Positions 1-6,182 of a DNA stretch of 7,539 nt are shown one piece after another. The stretch is taken from positions 1-7,539 of the forward strand of contig CAZRRG010000098.1 of the NCBI GenBank assembly GCA_964602455.1, in the 5' to 3' direction. Numbering within the stretch: the first letter of the stretch is position 1; every line of letters begins with the position of its first letter. Source of the DNA: JBBDIP01 sp964602455 (GTDB lineage Bacteria; Bacillota; Sulfobacillia; Fermentithermobacillales; Fermentithermobacillaceae). A program made the translations under genes and the position numbers. Under the pieces are notes generated by a model, which saw only the letters and a list, made by a program, of their open reading frames with translations, did not search any database and was not told the origin of the DNA.

Positions 1-2
1 GC

Positions 3-101
3 TGCCCGTTGGGCGCGGTTGTCGCTGGCACAAAGGAGTTCATTGCGCGGGCGCGGTTCAACGGAACAGGATGCAGGAAATCCTGCCCCTCTGGCCAATA
101 G
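3..101 (+). pseudogene. 3' end of a threonine aldolase-like gene, apparently truncated
   Basis: The third forward frame is open from the window edge to a TAG at 99-101 and encodes 32 residues. The first ~18 (CPLGAVVAGTKEFIARAR) resemble the stretch after the PLP-binding lysine in low-specificity L-threonine aldolases, which in that family reads roughly like APVGSVVVGxxxFIxRAR. In the family this is followed by an arginine-rich segment and a GGGMRQ motif, then over 100 more residues. Here the sequence becomes FNGTGCRKSCPSGQ and stops, and neither other forward frame restores GGGMRQ. I infer a truncated or decayed gene, or a real gene of a family that simply ends here. The family call rests on recall of the motif, not an alignment, and most of the gene lies outside the window. 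The stop is 43 bases before the peptidase start. Confidence 0.4.
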
Positions 102-141
102 TGAACCATGGATTCGAATACAGCCAGTGAAAGGGGCAGGA
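73..141 (+). promoter_or_regulatory. Candidate RBS-sequestering alternative RNA hairpins
   Basis: TCCTGCCCCT at 81-90 is the exact reverse complement of AGGGGCAGGA at 132-141, which contains the ribosome-binding site of the peptidase gene starting at 145. The 5' part of the same strand (CCTGC, 82-86) can instead pair with GCAGG at 73-77 across an AAAT loop. The two pairings exclude each other: one hides the ribosome-binding site and the other leaves it free. The complementarity is seen directly; a regulatory role is inference. The loop of the long stem is about 41 nt, and a 10-bp match at this distance could occur by chance once in a window this size. Confidence 0.3.
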
Positions 142-144
142 ACC

Positions 145-1428
145 ATGGACCAGATCCGTGGAGAGCACGGCGCCTCGCTTTGGGAGCACAAGATACTGCC
201 ATTGAGGCAGCAAGCGGCCATCCGGATGGGATGGCTCAGGAAGCGGCTTGATACAATCCTCCCTGAGATAATGCGCAGAGAGGGTTTTGACGCCTGGATC
301 GTCGCCGGCAGGGAGTACAACGAGGATCCGGTGCTGATGACGCTCTTGCCCCCAACCACGTCGATATCGGCAAGGCGCAGGACCATCCTGTTGTTCTTCT
401 TAGAGCCCGATGGCAGCGTAGAACGCCTCTCGCTGTCGCGGGCCGGATCAGGTCACGACCAGCTGTACCAGGGAGTCTGGGACCAGTTCAAAGAAGAACA
501 ATGGGACTGCGTCGCCCGCCTGATCCGCGAGAGAGACCCCAAGTGCATAGGGATCAACGTCTCAGAGACCTTCGCGTTTGGTGACGGGCTGACTCACTCG
601 GAGTATGAAGAGCTGATGGAGGCGCTCGGCGATGAACTGGCCGCCCGGACGCGCAGCGCAGAGAGACTTGCCGTCGGCTGGCTTGAGCGCAGGAGCAAAG
701 AAGAACTGGACGCCTACCCGGGGATCGTGCAGATGGTCCACGGTATCGTGGCAGAGGCGTTCTCGTCAGCGGTAGTCCACCCGGGGGTTACGACAAGTCT
801 CGATGTCGCATGGTGGATACGACAGCGCATGGAGGACCAGGGCCTTCCGGCATGGTTCCATCCCAGTGTATCTGCACAAAGACACGGTGTTCAGGACGTG
901 AACCCCGGCGAGGTAATCCGGCCTGGAGACGTGCTTCACTGCGATGTTGGATTCCACTACCTTGGCCTGGCGACCGACTGCCAGCAGCTTGCCTACGTCC
1001 TAAGACCGGGAGAGACCGATGCTCCCGAGGGCCTCAAAGCCGCGTTGAAAGCCGGGAACGATCTCCAAGACATACTTGCGGCCGAGATGAAGCTGGGCAG
1101 GACCGGTAACCAGATCCTCGCCGAGTCCCTGGCCAGAATGGGAGCAGCCGGGATTGACGGCAGCATCTATACGCATCCATTGGGATATCACGGCCACGGC
1201 GCCGGACCCACCATCGGGCTCTTCGACCACCAGGAGGGAGTGCCTGGGCGTGGCGACTACGAGCTGTTCGCGGATACGTGCCATGCGATGGAGCTCTGCG
1301 CCAGGAAGGCCGTGCCCGAGTGGGGAGGGCAGGTTGTCACGGCGGCTCTCGAGGAGGATATCTGGTTTGACGGGGAGCGCGTCCGCTTCCTCGACGGCAG
1401 GCAGACCGCCTTCCACCTGATTGGATAA
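145..1428 (+). CDS. M24-family metallopeptidase (Xaa-Pro aminopeptidase/creatinase fold)
   Basis: Predicted cytoplasmic two-metal peptidase of 427 residues; family members typically remove N-terminal residues before proline. Residues ~15-210 form a creatinase-like N-terminal domain (GREYNEDPV near residue 55). The remainder is the pita-bread catalytic domain. All five expected metal ligands are visible: D267 and D278 (HCDVGF...ATDCQQ, the usual 11-residue spacing), H351 (GHGAG), E383 (MELCARK) and E403 (LEEDIWF). H362 in DHQE is a likely substrate-contact histidine. The usual Glu-Pro after the fourth ligand is Glu-Leu here, a variant I associate with a subgroup ending DGRQTxFxLI, as this one does. 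The frame is open back to the window edge, but ATG 145 has AGGGG eight bases upstream, and the upstream extension lies over the preceding gene's frame in unconserved sequence. No signal peptide. The exact substrate is unknown; other M24 hydrolases are possible. Confidence 0.9.
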   Translation: MDQIRGEHGASLWEHKILPLRQQAAIRMGWLRKRLDTILPEIMRREGFDAWIVAGREYNEDPVLMTLLPPTTSISARRRTILLFFLEPDGSVERLSLSRAGSGHDQLYQGVWDQFKEEQWDCVARLIRERDPKCIGINVSETFAFGDGLTHSEYEELMEALGDELAARTRSAERLAVGWLERRSKEELDAYPGIVQMVHGIVAEAFSSAVVHPGVTTSLDVAWWIRQRMEDQGLPAWFHPSVSAQRHGVQDVNPGEVIRPGDVLHCDVGFHYLGLATDCQQLAYVLRPGETDAPEGLKAALKAGNDLQDILAAEMKLGRTGNQILAESLARMGAAGIDGSIYTHPLGYHGHGAGPTIGLFDHQEGVPGRGDYELFADTCHAMELCARKAVPEWGGQVVTAALEEDIWFDGERVRFLDGRQTAFHLIG

Positions 1429-1430
1429 AC

Positions 1431-1435
1431 GGGAG
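1431..1435 (+). promoter_or_regulatory. Ribosome-binding site for the GTG-started reductase
   Basis: GGGAG lies eight bases before the GTG at 1444 and immediately after the peptidase stop. It supports a GTG start and translation from a shared transcript, because only 15 bases separate the two genes. Confidence 0.6.
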
Positions 1436-1443
1436 TCTCTCTA

Positions 1444-2400
1444 GTGCGCACAAACATACTAGGCAAGACCGGGCTTTCCGTTAGCGAACTCTGCTTCGGC
1501 GTGTTGCCCATGGGTCCTAACCAGTTCGGGCTCACGCCGGAAGAAGGGGGCGAGCTCATCGCCCACGCCATCCGAGGCGGAGTCAGCTTCCTGGACACAG
1601 CTCAGGCATACGGGACCTATCCTCACATCAAGAATGCCTTCGATCGCCTGGGAGATGATGCCGACGGAGTTGTCGTCTCCACCAAGTCCGCGGCTGCCTC
1701 CTATGGAGACATGGAGAAAGCAGTCATGGAAGCCCGTGAGGCTCTTGGGCGAGACGTGCTTGATATATTCCTGCTCCACGCCGCAAGGGTTGACAGGTCG
1801 GTCTTCAGCGCCCGCGCAGGAGCCCTGGAATGCCTGGTCGACATGAAGGCAAAGGGCTTCATCAAAGCCGTCGGCATATCCACCCACTCGGTTGACGTTG
1901 TTAGGGCAGCGGCCAGCATCGAAGAGCTCGATGTTGTGTTCCCGATCATCAACAAGATAGGCATGGGCATACTCCATGGCACCAAGCAAGACATGGAGCA
2001 GGCAATCAAGAAGGCATCGGATAAGGGCAAGGGTCTGTTCGCCATGAAGGCCCTCGCCGGAGGCAACTTGCTCAACGACAGGGAAGAAGCCTTCTCGTAC
2101 GTGAGGTCTCTCCCCGGCATCTCGTCGGTGGCGGTAGGCATGGTCCAGATGGACGAGGTAGAGATGAACCTCCGCATCTTCAACGGGCAGCCTGTACCTG
2201 CGGAATTGGCCGAGAAGACCATGAAGACAAAGAAACTCATCATCCAGGCTTTCTGCGTCGGGTGCGGTTCATGCGTGAAGACCTGTCCAAACGCTGCAAT
2301 GACGCTTGTTGATGGCAAGGCGTGCAACGACAAGTCCAAATGCATCCTGTGCGGTTACTGCGCGCCCGTGTGCCCGCAGTTCGCTATCAGGCTGGTCTAG
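1444..2400 (+). CDS. Aldo/keto reductase with C-terminal 2x[4Fe-4S] ferredoxin domain
   Basis: Predicted cytoplasmic oxidoreductase of 318 residues combining an aldo/keto reductase barrel (~1-255) with a bacterial ferredoxin-type domain (~265-318). The start MRTNILGKTGLSVSELCFG is typical of the superfamily. The catalytic tetrad is present: D51 and Y56 (DTAQAYG), K81 (STKS) and H112 (LLHA). The ferredoxin part has two complete CxxCxxCxxxCP motifs, C271/C274/C277/C281 and C300/C303/C306/C310, enough to bind two [4Fe-4S] clusters. This layout matches the iron-sulfur aldo/keto reductases grouped as COG1453. The barrel is short compared with the ~320 residues of a free-standing aldo/keto reductase. 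The clusters suggest electron exchange with ferredoxin or a flavoprotein rather than simple NAD(P)H chemistry, but that is inference and the substrate is unknown. GTG is the start. The gene probably shares an operon with the upstream peptidase, and its stop overlaps the stop of the gene on the opposite strand. Confidence 0.92.
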   Translation: MRTNILGKTGLSVSELCFGVLPMGPNQFGLTPEEGGELIAHAIRGGVSFLDTAQAYGTYPHIKNAFDRLGDDADGVVVSTKSAAASYGDMEKAVMEAREALGRDVLDIFLLHAARVDRSVFSARAGALECLVDMKAKGFIKAVGISTHSVDVVRAAASIEELDVVFPIINKIGMGILHGTKQDMEQAIKKASDKGKGLFAMKALAGGNLLNDREEAFSYVRSLPGISSVAVGMVQMDEVEMNLRIFNGQPVPAELAEKTMKTKKLIIQAFCVGCGSCVKTCPNAAMTLVDGKACNDKSKCILCGYCAPVCPQFAIRLV

Positions 2401-3263
2401 ATAGAGGGTTCCGTTCTCTTTGCGGGCGACCTGACGATATTGGGTGTCAACACAAGGGCGATCCCCAGGATAGATAGGACAGCCGCTGATAGTCGTACTT
2501 TGCCTAGGACATACGCGGATGCCTCGTTCAGCAGAGCGAGGGGCTCTACCGGTATGGGTACCGGCAGCGTCGGGCCCGACAGGGCGTCCGGGATTAGTCC
2601 CGCGACACGGGGCTCAGCCGCCAGCGACCCGATAAGAAGCATCGCCGAAGCCAAGATCGCCAAGAGGCCCGCGAGGCGAAGGCCGGGACCGGCTCCGCTG
2701 CCGTACACCATGAGCAGCACACAGACAGCCGCAATGGCTGCCGAGATGAGGGGCAGGTTGCTGATGATCTTGTACGGCCCTGAAATGTCTCTGGCTTCTT
2801 CCACCGAGATAAAGCGGCCGACGTCCGCCCAGTCGGGGAGTTCACGCAGGTCCATCTCGATGTCCTCGATGGAGCCGTCGTAGATGGACCTCAACTCGTT
2901 CAGGAAGGTCGTCTTGAGGTCCCGCAAGTCTATGGGAACCGACTCTCTTCCGGCGGTTTTGATGTAGGCGCGGATGGACGAAAACGCCTGGTCCAGTAAG
3001 TTCCTGACCTTGGCCGCTGAGAACGTCGCTTTTCCTGCCTCGATGACCTTCTCTCTGCGAGCAAAGTCCTCCGGCATCGGATCGACCATGATCTCGAGCA
3101 TATCGCCGACCACGACTTCGGTCCCCCCGAACTCCTCCGCCAATCGGAAGACAGAGTCAGGGCTGACTAGCGAGGTGAGGGAGTAGGATAGCGGCAACGC
3201 TGTCACCGCTGCGAGGAACACAATAGCGTTTACTACCGTTAGCAGGCCTTTTGGGGATTTCAT
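2397..3263 (-). CDS. Unrecognised four-helix membrane protein with a large extracytoplasmic domain
   Basis: I do not recognise a family. The 288-residue protein starts with a short basic N-terminus (MKSPKG) and a hydrophobic segment at ~9-31, which looks like an uncleaved signal anchor. A mostly charged domain of ~130 residues follows (35-165, rich in Asp, Glu, Arg and Leu and probably helical). Three further helices lie at ~167-187, 194-214 and 256-276, with a Pro-rich loop (PTLPVPIPVEP) between the last two, and a basic tail (RSPAKR) predicted to be cytoplasmic. By the positive-inside rule the 130-residue domain and the Pro-rich loop face outward. The start at 3263 is preferred because GGGAGGA lies just upstream; an in-frame ATG at 3290 would add nine residues without as good a site. 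The gene stands alone, convergent with the reductase and divergent from the transporters. A sensor, envelope or assembly role is possible, but nothing in the sequence decides it. Confidence 0.75.
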   Translation of the reverse strand: MKSPKGLLTVVNAIVFLAAVTALPLSYSLTSLVSPDSVFRLAEEFGGTEVVVGDMLEIMVDPMPEDFARREKVIEAGKATFSAAKVRNLLDQAFSSIRAYIKTAGRESVPIDLRDLKTTFLNELRSIYDGSIEDIEMDLRELPDWADVGRFISVEEARDISGPYKIISNLPLISAAIAAVCVLLMVYGSGAGPGLRLAGLLAILASAMLLIGSLAAEPRVAGLIPDALSGPTLPVPIPVEPLALLNEASAYVLGKVRLSAAVLSILGIALVLTPNIVRSPAKRTEPSI

Positions 3264-3322
3264 TGGCGTCCTCCCATCTTCCGTACACATCGAAACACCC
3301 TGGACAGAAGCGCGGCGCCCCT

Positions 3323-3337
3323 ATGATATAATCTCAT
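3323..3337. promoter_or_regulatory. Near-palindrome over the -10 element, possible operator
   Basis: ATGATATAATCTCAT is a 15-base dyad centred on 3330 in which six of seven base pairs match; the exception is 3327/3333. It covers the -10 hexamer of the forward promoter and lies in the region that must also hold the promoter of the divergent membrane-protein gene. A repressor bound here would block transporter transcription. No regulator gene is present in the window, and the dyad is short enough to be chance. Confidence 0.25.
3324..3332 (+). promoter_or_regulatory. Extended -10 promoter element for the transporter pair
   Basis: TGATATAAT matches the extended -10 pattern TGnTATAAT exactly. No good -35 lies at 16-18 bases: TGGACA at 3301-3306 is 20 bases upstream of TATAAT. 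That is acceptable for extended -10 promoters. Transcription would start near 3339, giving a leader of about 64 nt before the ATG at 3403. Confidence 0.6.
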
Positions 3338-3386
3338 TCTAGCACGCTCGTATGGGGGAGAGCGCAGAGCCGGAAGAGCGCTTCCC

Positions 3387-3394
3387 GAGGGGAG
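3387..3394 (+). promoter_or_regulatory. Ribosome-binding site fixing the first transporter's start
   Basis: GAGGGGAG ends eight bases before ATG 3403. The in-frame ATG at 3352 has no purine-rich site before it and lies only about 13 bases after the predicted transcription start, so 3403 is the preferred start. Confidence 0.65.
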
Positions 3395-3402
3395 ACACAG
3401 AG

Positions 3403-4818
3403 ATGCCTAGTCTGCGGCGTATGTTGCAGGCGCTGTTCTCGGACCTTTCCGGAGAAAGGCCCGCTGCCGACAGCCCCGAAGCGCTGGAGCGCAACATACG
3501 CGTCAACATCTATCACGGGATCGCAAACATCATGGCCCTGAACCTTGCCTCTCCGTTTGTCGGCATTCTTGCGGTCAAGCTCGGGGCATCGGATTTTCAG
3601 GTAGGACTCCTCTCGTCAGGACCGGCTCTGGTCAGCTTGCTGTCCATGATCCCCGGTGGACGGTTCATCGACCGCCAGCCCAGAAAGCGCAAGATCGTGA
3701 GCGTGTTCATCTTCCTACACCGCCTGTTTTACCTGTTTGTGGCGTGTATCCCCTTCTTTACCGAGGACAAGCGGGCATGGCTCCTAGTTTTCGCGGTCGC
3801 GATCATGAACATCCCGGCTTCCATCGCAAACATAGGCTGGCAGGCCTTTATCTCCAAAGTGGTCCCGATGAACCGGCGCGCCGAGGCCTTTGCCGCGAGA
3901 AACCGGCTCATGAACCTGGCCGGCACGCTAATGGTGCTAGTCACGGGCAGAGTCATAGACATTCTGGGGTTCCCTCAGGGCTACCAGGTGACCTTCACCT
4001 GCGCGTTCCTGTTCAGCCTTGGGGAGTTGTGGGTGCTCTCCCGTGTAGATGAGCCGGCGCCGGAGGAAGTAGGATCGGACCTACGTCCATCTCTTGAGTC
4101 GAAGTCGGATGGAGCCCGGCCGGGACAGCCCCAGCCATCTGAGATCGTTTCGCGGGAAGAGATAGGTTCACCCGTTAGTCCCAAGGGCCTTGCCGGCATA
4201 CAGGCCGCGCTGAAGGAGATCCTGAGCCACGACCGCTTTGTGAGATACACGCTGGCCTCCATTATCTTCTACCTGTGCTGGCAGACGCCGTGGCCCCTCT
4301 TCACCCTATACCAGGTAAAGGTCCTCGGCGCCAACAACACGTGGGTGAGCCTTCTCAACCTGACGAACACAGGCGGAACGCTGTTGGGCTATGGCTTCTG
4401 GGCAAGAAAGTGCAATCAAGTGGGCAACTTGACGACCCTATTCCTATCCAGCCTTGGCATTTTCATCGTGCCGGTGGCTTACGCACTATCCAAAAGCCTG
4501 GTTACGGTGGCTGTCTTCAACCTTCTCACCGGGGCCATATTCTCCGGGGTTAACCTCGCGCTCTTTAACCAGCTACTAGAAGTCACACCGGAGAAGAGCA
4601 AGGCGACCTACATCGCGTACTACACGACAGCGGTCAACGGCGCGGCGATTGTCGCCCCGATGCTAGGCGTATCCCTTCTCTCACTGTTTGGGTTCTTCTG
4701 GGCGTTCATCGTGTGCGCGATCTTCAGGTTTGCGGGGAGTTTCACATTCCTTCTTGTGCGAGTCCTCGACCGCAAGGCGCTGGCCAGGCAGTCGAACTCA
4801 GCGGCGCTTCAGGCCTAA
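3403..4818 (+). CDS. Major facilitator superfamily transporter (12 helices)
   Basis: Predicted inner-membrane secondary transporter of 471 residues. About twelve hydrophobic segments are visible: six at ~38-214, then a long polar loop at ~215-278, then six at ~279-455. The superfamily signature between helices 2 and 3 is well preserved as GGRFIDRQPRKRK (residues 85-97). A conserved-looking stretch after helix 4 (WQAFISKVVPMNRRAEAFAARN, residues ~146-167) carries the basic and acidic residues often seen in this position. The central loop is hydrophilic and rich in Pro, Ser, Glu and Asp, as expected for the cytoplasmic linker between the two halves but on the long side. The substrate cannot be told from sequence; efflux or uptake of a small organic compound is the usual role. 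It is the first gene after an extended -10 promoter and precedes a second, dissimilar transporter by 84 bases, probably on the same transcript. Confidence 0.88.
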   Translation: MPSLRRMLQALFSDLSGERPAADSPEALERNIRVNIYHGIANIMALNLASPFVGILAVKLGASDFQVGLLSSGPALVSLLSMIPGGRFIDRQPRKRKIVSVFIFLHRLFYLFVACIPFFTEDKRAWLLVFAVAIMNIPASIANIGWQAFISKVVPMNRRAEAFAARNRLMNLAGTLMVLVTGRVIDILGFPQGYQVTFTCAFLFSLGELWVLSRVDEPAPEEVGSDLRPSLESKSDGARPGQPQPSEIVSREEIGSPVSPKGLAGIQAALKEILSHDRFVRYTLASIIFYLCWQTPWPLFTLYQVKVLGANNTWVSLLNLTNTGGTLLGYGFWARKCNQVGNLTTLFLSSLGIFIVPVAYALSKSLVTVAVFNLLTGAIFSGVNLALFNQLLEVTPEKSKATYIAYYTTAVNGAAIVAPMLGVSLLSLFGFFWAFIVCAIFRFAGSFTFLLVRVLDRKALARQSNSAALQA

Positions 4819-4902
4819 GCTGCGGCGCAGGCTCAAGCGAGCGCACAGAGACAAATCTTGAGGTGCTGGAGAAGTAATCCCATCGAAACGGAGACTGATT
4901 AC

Positions 4903-6093
4903 GTGGGAGCCTCACAGGAGACAACGCAACAACTGACCGTCGAGGAAAGGAAGTCTACCTTCAGGTCGGTCCTGAACGCTACTATGGGACTGGAATTCGG
5001 ACTGGGTCTGCAGCGGGGCATCTTCAACAACTTCGTAGTCGAGACGCTGCACATCCAACCCGACCAGCTCGGGTTGGTGCAAAGCATCAGGGAGATCCCA
5101 GGCTTGCTTACGGCCCCGTTGGCCGTAGTCCAGGGCTTTTTCAAGGAGAACGTGTGGGCCGGTATCTGCCTCTTGGTTACCGCGGCAGGCCTGTTCCTCC
5201 ACACAGCCGTGTTCAACTTCCCGATGCTCATAGTCGCCACCCTGGTGCTATCCACCGGGTTCCACCTTTTCTACCCGGCGCAGTCCTCCATCGTCATGAA
5301 GACGGCGCTACCAGAAGAGCGGGCCACGAGGATGGGACAGATGAACAGCGGCGCCAACGCCGCGTCGCTTATCTCGTTCCTGGTGGTCATGGCCGTCTCC
5401 AGGGCTAGAGGTACGAATTACAGCCTGATGCACCTCCTGGCGGCAGTGTTCGCCGCTGTCGGAGGCATACTGGTGCTCACAAGGCCGATGCCGGGGACGG
5501 GGTCCGGCGGGCGCAAGATGAACTACGATCCTCGCTTCATGTCTTACTACATCCTCACATTCCTTGGCGGCTCCCGACGGCAGATCACCACGACCTTCGC
5601 CGGTTACCTGCTGGTGGAGTCGTTTGGGACGCCGGTCAGCGTGATGGTCCTTCTCTCGGCCATCTCCAGTGTGGTTGGCATCCTCACGCGCCCTGTCATT
5701 GGCAAGGTGGTTGACTCGTGGGGCGAGCAGAACAGTCTGATTGTCAACTACGCCCTGGTGATCGGCCTCTTCGTTGGATACGCGGTGGTAGGCTCAGCCG
5801 TCCCGCTGTATGTCATCTACATTCTAGACAACGGCCTCATAGGCTTCGACGTCGCGATCACAACTCACTTAGGCAAGATCGCTCCCAAAGAAGTCCTTTC
5901 ATCTGCCTACGCTATGGGTCAGACAGTGAACCACATCACCGGTGTTAGCGTGCCCGCCCTTGGCGGGCTCCTCTGGAAGGCTATGGGGGGACAGGCGGTG
6001 TTCCTTTCCGGAGCGGTGATTGCGCTCATATCACTCCTGTACAGCAGGGGCCTCAACAAGAAGGAAATGCAGGCCAAGGCCGCGGCGGGTTAG
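4903..6093 (+). CDS. Second major facilitator superfamily transporter
   Basis: Predicted inner-membrane transporter of 396 residues with about twelve hydrophobic segments: six at ~27-193, a linker at ~194-211 and six at ~212-382. The first half lacks a normal loop 2-3 signature (the region reads VVQGFFKENVW, residues 75-85). The second half keeps a variant, GKVVDSWGEQN (267-277). The first helix region is unusual (GLEFGLGLQRGIFNNFVVETL). It is not a close copy of the transporter upstream. GTG 4903 is chosen because CGGAG lies nine bases upstream and little hydrophobic sequence precedes it; a TTG at 4858 would add 15 residues (MRCWRSNPIETETDY) behind a weaker site. Cytoplasmic ends are charged, and the C-terminus ends in lysine- and alanine-rich sequence. 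The substrate is unknown. The 84-base gap upstream shows no convincing promoter, so read-through from the first transporter gene is likely. Confidence 0.85.
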   Translation: MGASQETTQQLTVEERKSTFRSVLNATMGLEFGLGLQRGIFNNFVVETLHIQPDQLGLVQSIREIPGLLTAPLAVVQGFFKENVWAGICLLVTAAGLFLHTAVFNFPMLIVATLVLSTGFHLFYPAQSSIVMKTALPEERATRMGQMNSGANAASLISFLVVMAVSRARGTNYSLMHLLAAVFAAVGGILVLTRPMPGTGSGGRKMNYDPRFMSYYILTFLGGSRRQITTTFAGYLLVESFGTPVSVMVLLSAISSVVGILTRPVIGKVVDSWGEQNSLIVNYALVIGLFVGYAVVGSAVPLYVIYILDNGLIGFDVAITTHLGKIAPKEVLSSAYAMGQTVNHITGVSVPALGGLLWKAMGGQAVFLSGAVIALISLLYSRGLNKKEMQAKAAAG

Positions 6094-6102
6094 CCCCCTT
6101 CG

Positions 6103-6131
6103 TTGACCCCTTTCCGCGCTGCGGATATAAT
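6103..6131 (+). promoter_or_regulatory. Sigma-70-type promoter of proS
   Basis: TTGACC at 6103-6108 and TATAAT at 6126-6131 are separated by exactly 17 bases, a near-consensus housekeeping promoter. It lies just after the second transporter's stop. Transcription would begin near 6138, leaving a leader of about 45 nt, too short for a T-box riboswitch of the kind that often controls aminoacyl-tRNA synthetase genes in Bacillota. Confidence 0.8.
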
Positions 6132-6168
6132 CGTTCGTAACCTTGATTTCCCTTTATGCCCCGTGAGT

Positions 6169-6173
6169 GGAGG
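6169..6173 (+). promoter_or_regulatory. Ribosome-binding site that decides the proS start
   Basis: GGAGG lies nine bases before ATG 6183. A second in-frame ATG at 6156 has no such site (its upstream sequence is TTTCCCTTT), and 6189 is too far from the site. The resulting N-terminus MRMTGRF also matches the usual MRMS-type start of bacterial prolyl-tRNA synthetases. Confidence 0.75.
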
Positions 6174-6182
6174 CTTTACCCC

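Noticed and set aside
19..144. N-terminal extension of the peptidase from a TTG at 19
   Set aside because: The extension is unconserved-looking and overlaps another frame with aldolase similarity. ATG 145 has a properly spaced ribosome-binding site.
1000..1416. 138-codon open frame on the minus strand
   Set aside because: It covers the catalytic domain of the M24 peptidase on the other strand, where all five metal ligands are encoded.
1701..2345. 214-codon open frame on the minus strand
   Set aside because: It is antisense to the aldo/keto reductase; the serine- and methionine-rich translation has no coherent domain.
2440..2883. 147-codon open frame on the plus strand
   Set aside because: It is antisense to the membrane protein gene, with arginine-, serine- and proline-rich composition typical of a shadow frame.
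4820..4862. Possible terminator or attenuator between the two transporters
   Set aside because: CTGC-GGC-GCAG at 4820-4830 and CTCAAG/CTTGAG at 4832-4837/4857-4862 form only short stems with no T-run, so they do not support termination.
6094..6125. Terminator after the second transporter
   Set aside because: Only a GGG-TTAG-CCC mini-stem around the stop codon is visible, without a T-tract; the space is occupied by the proS promoter.
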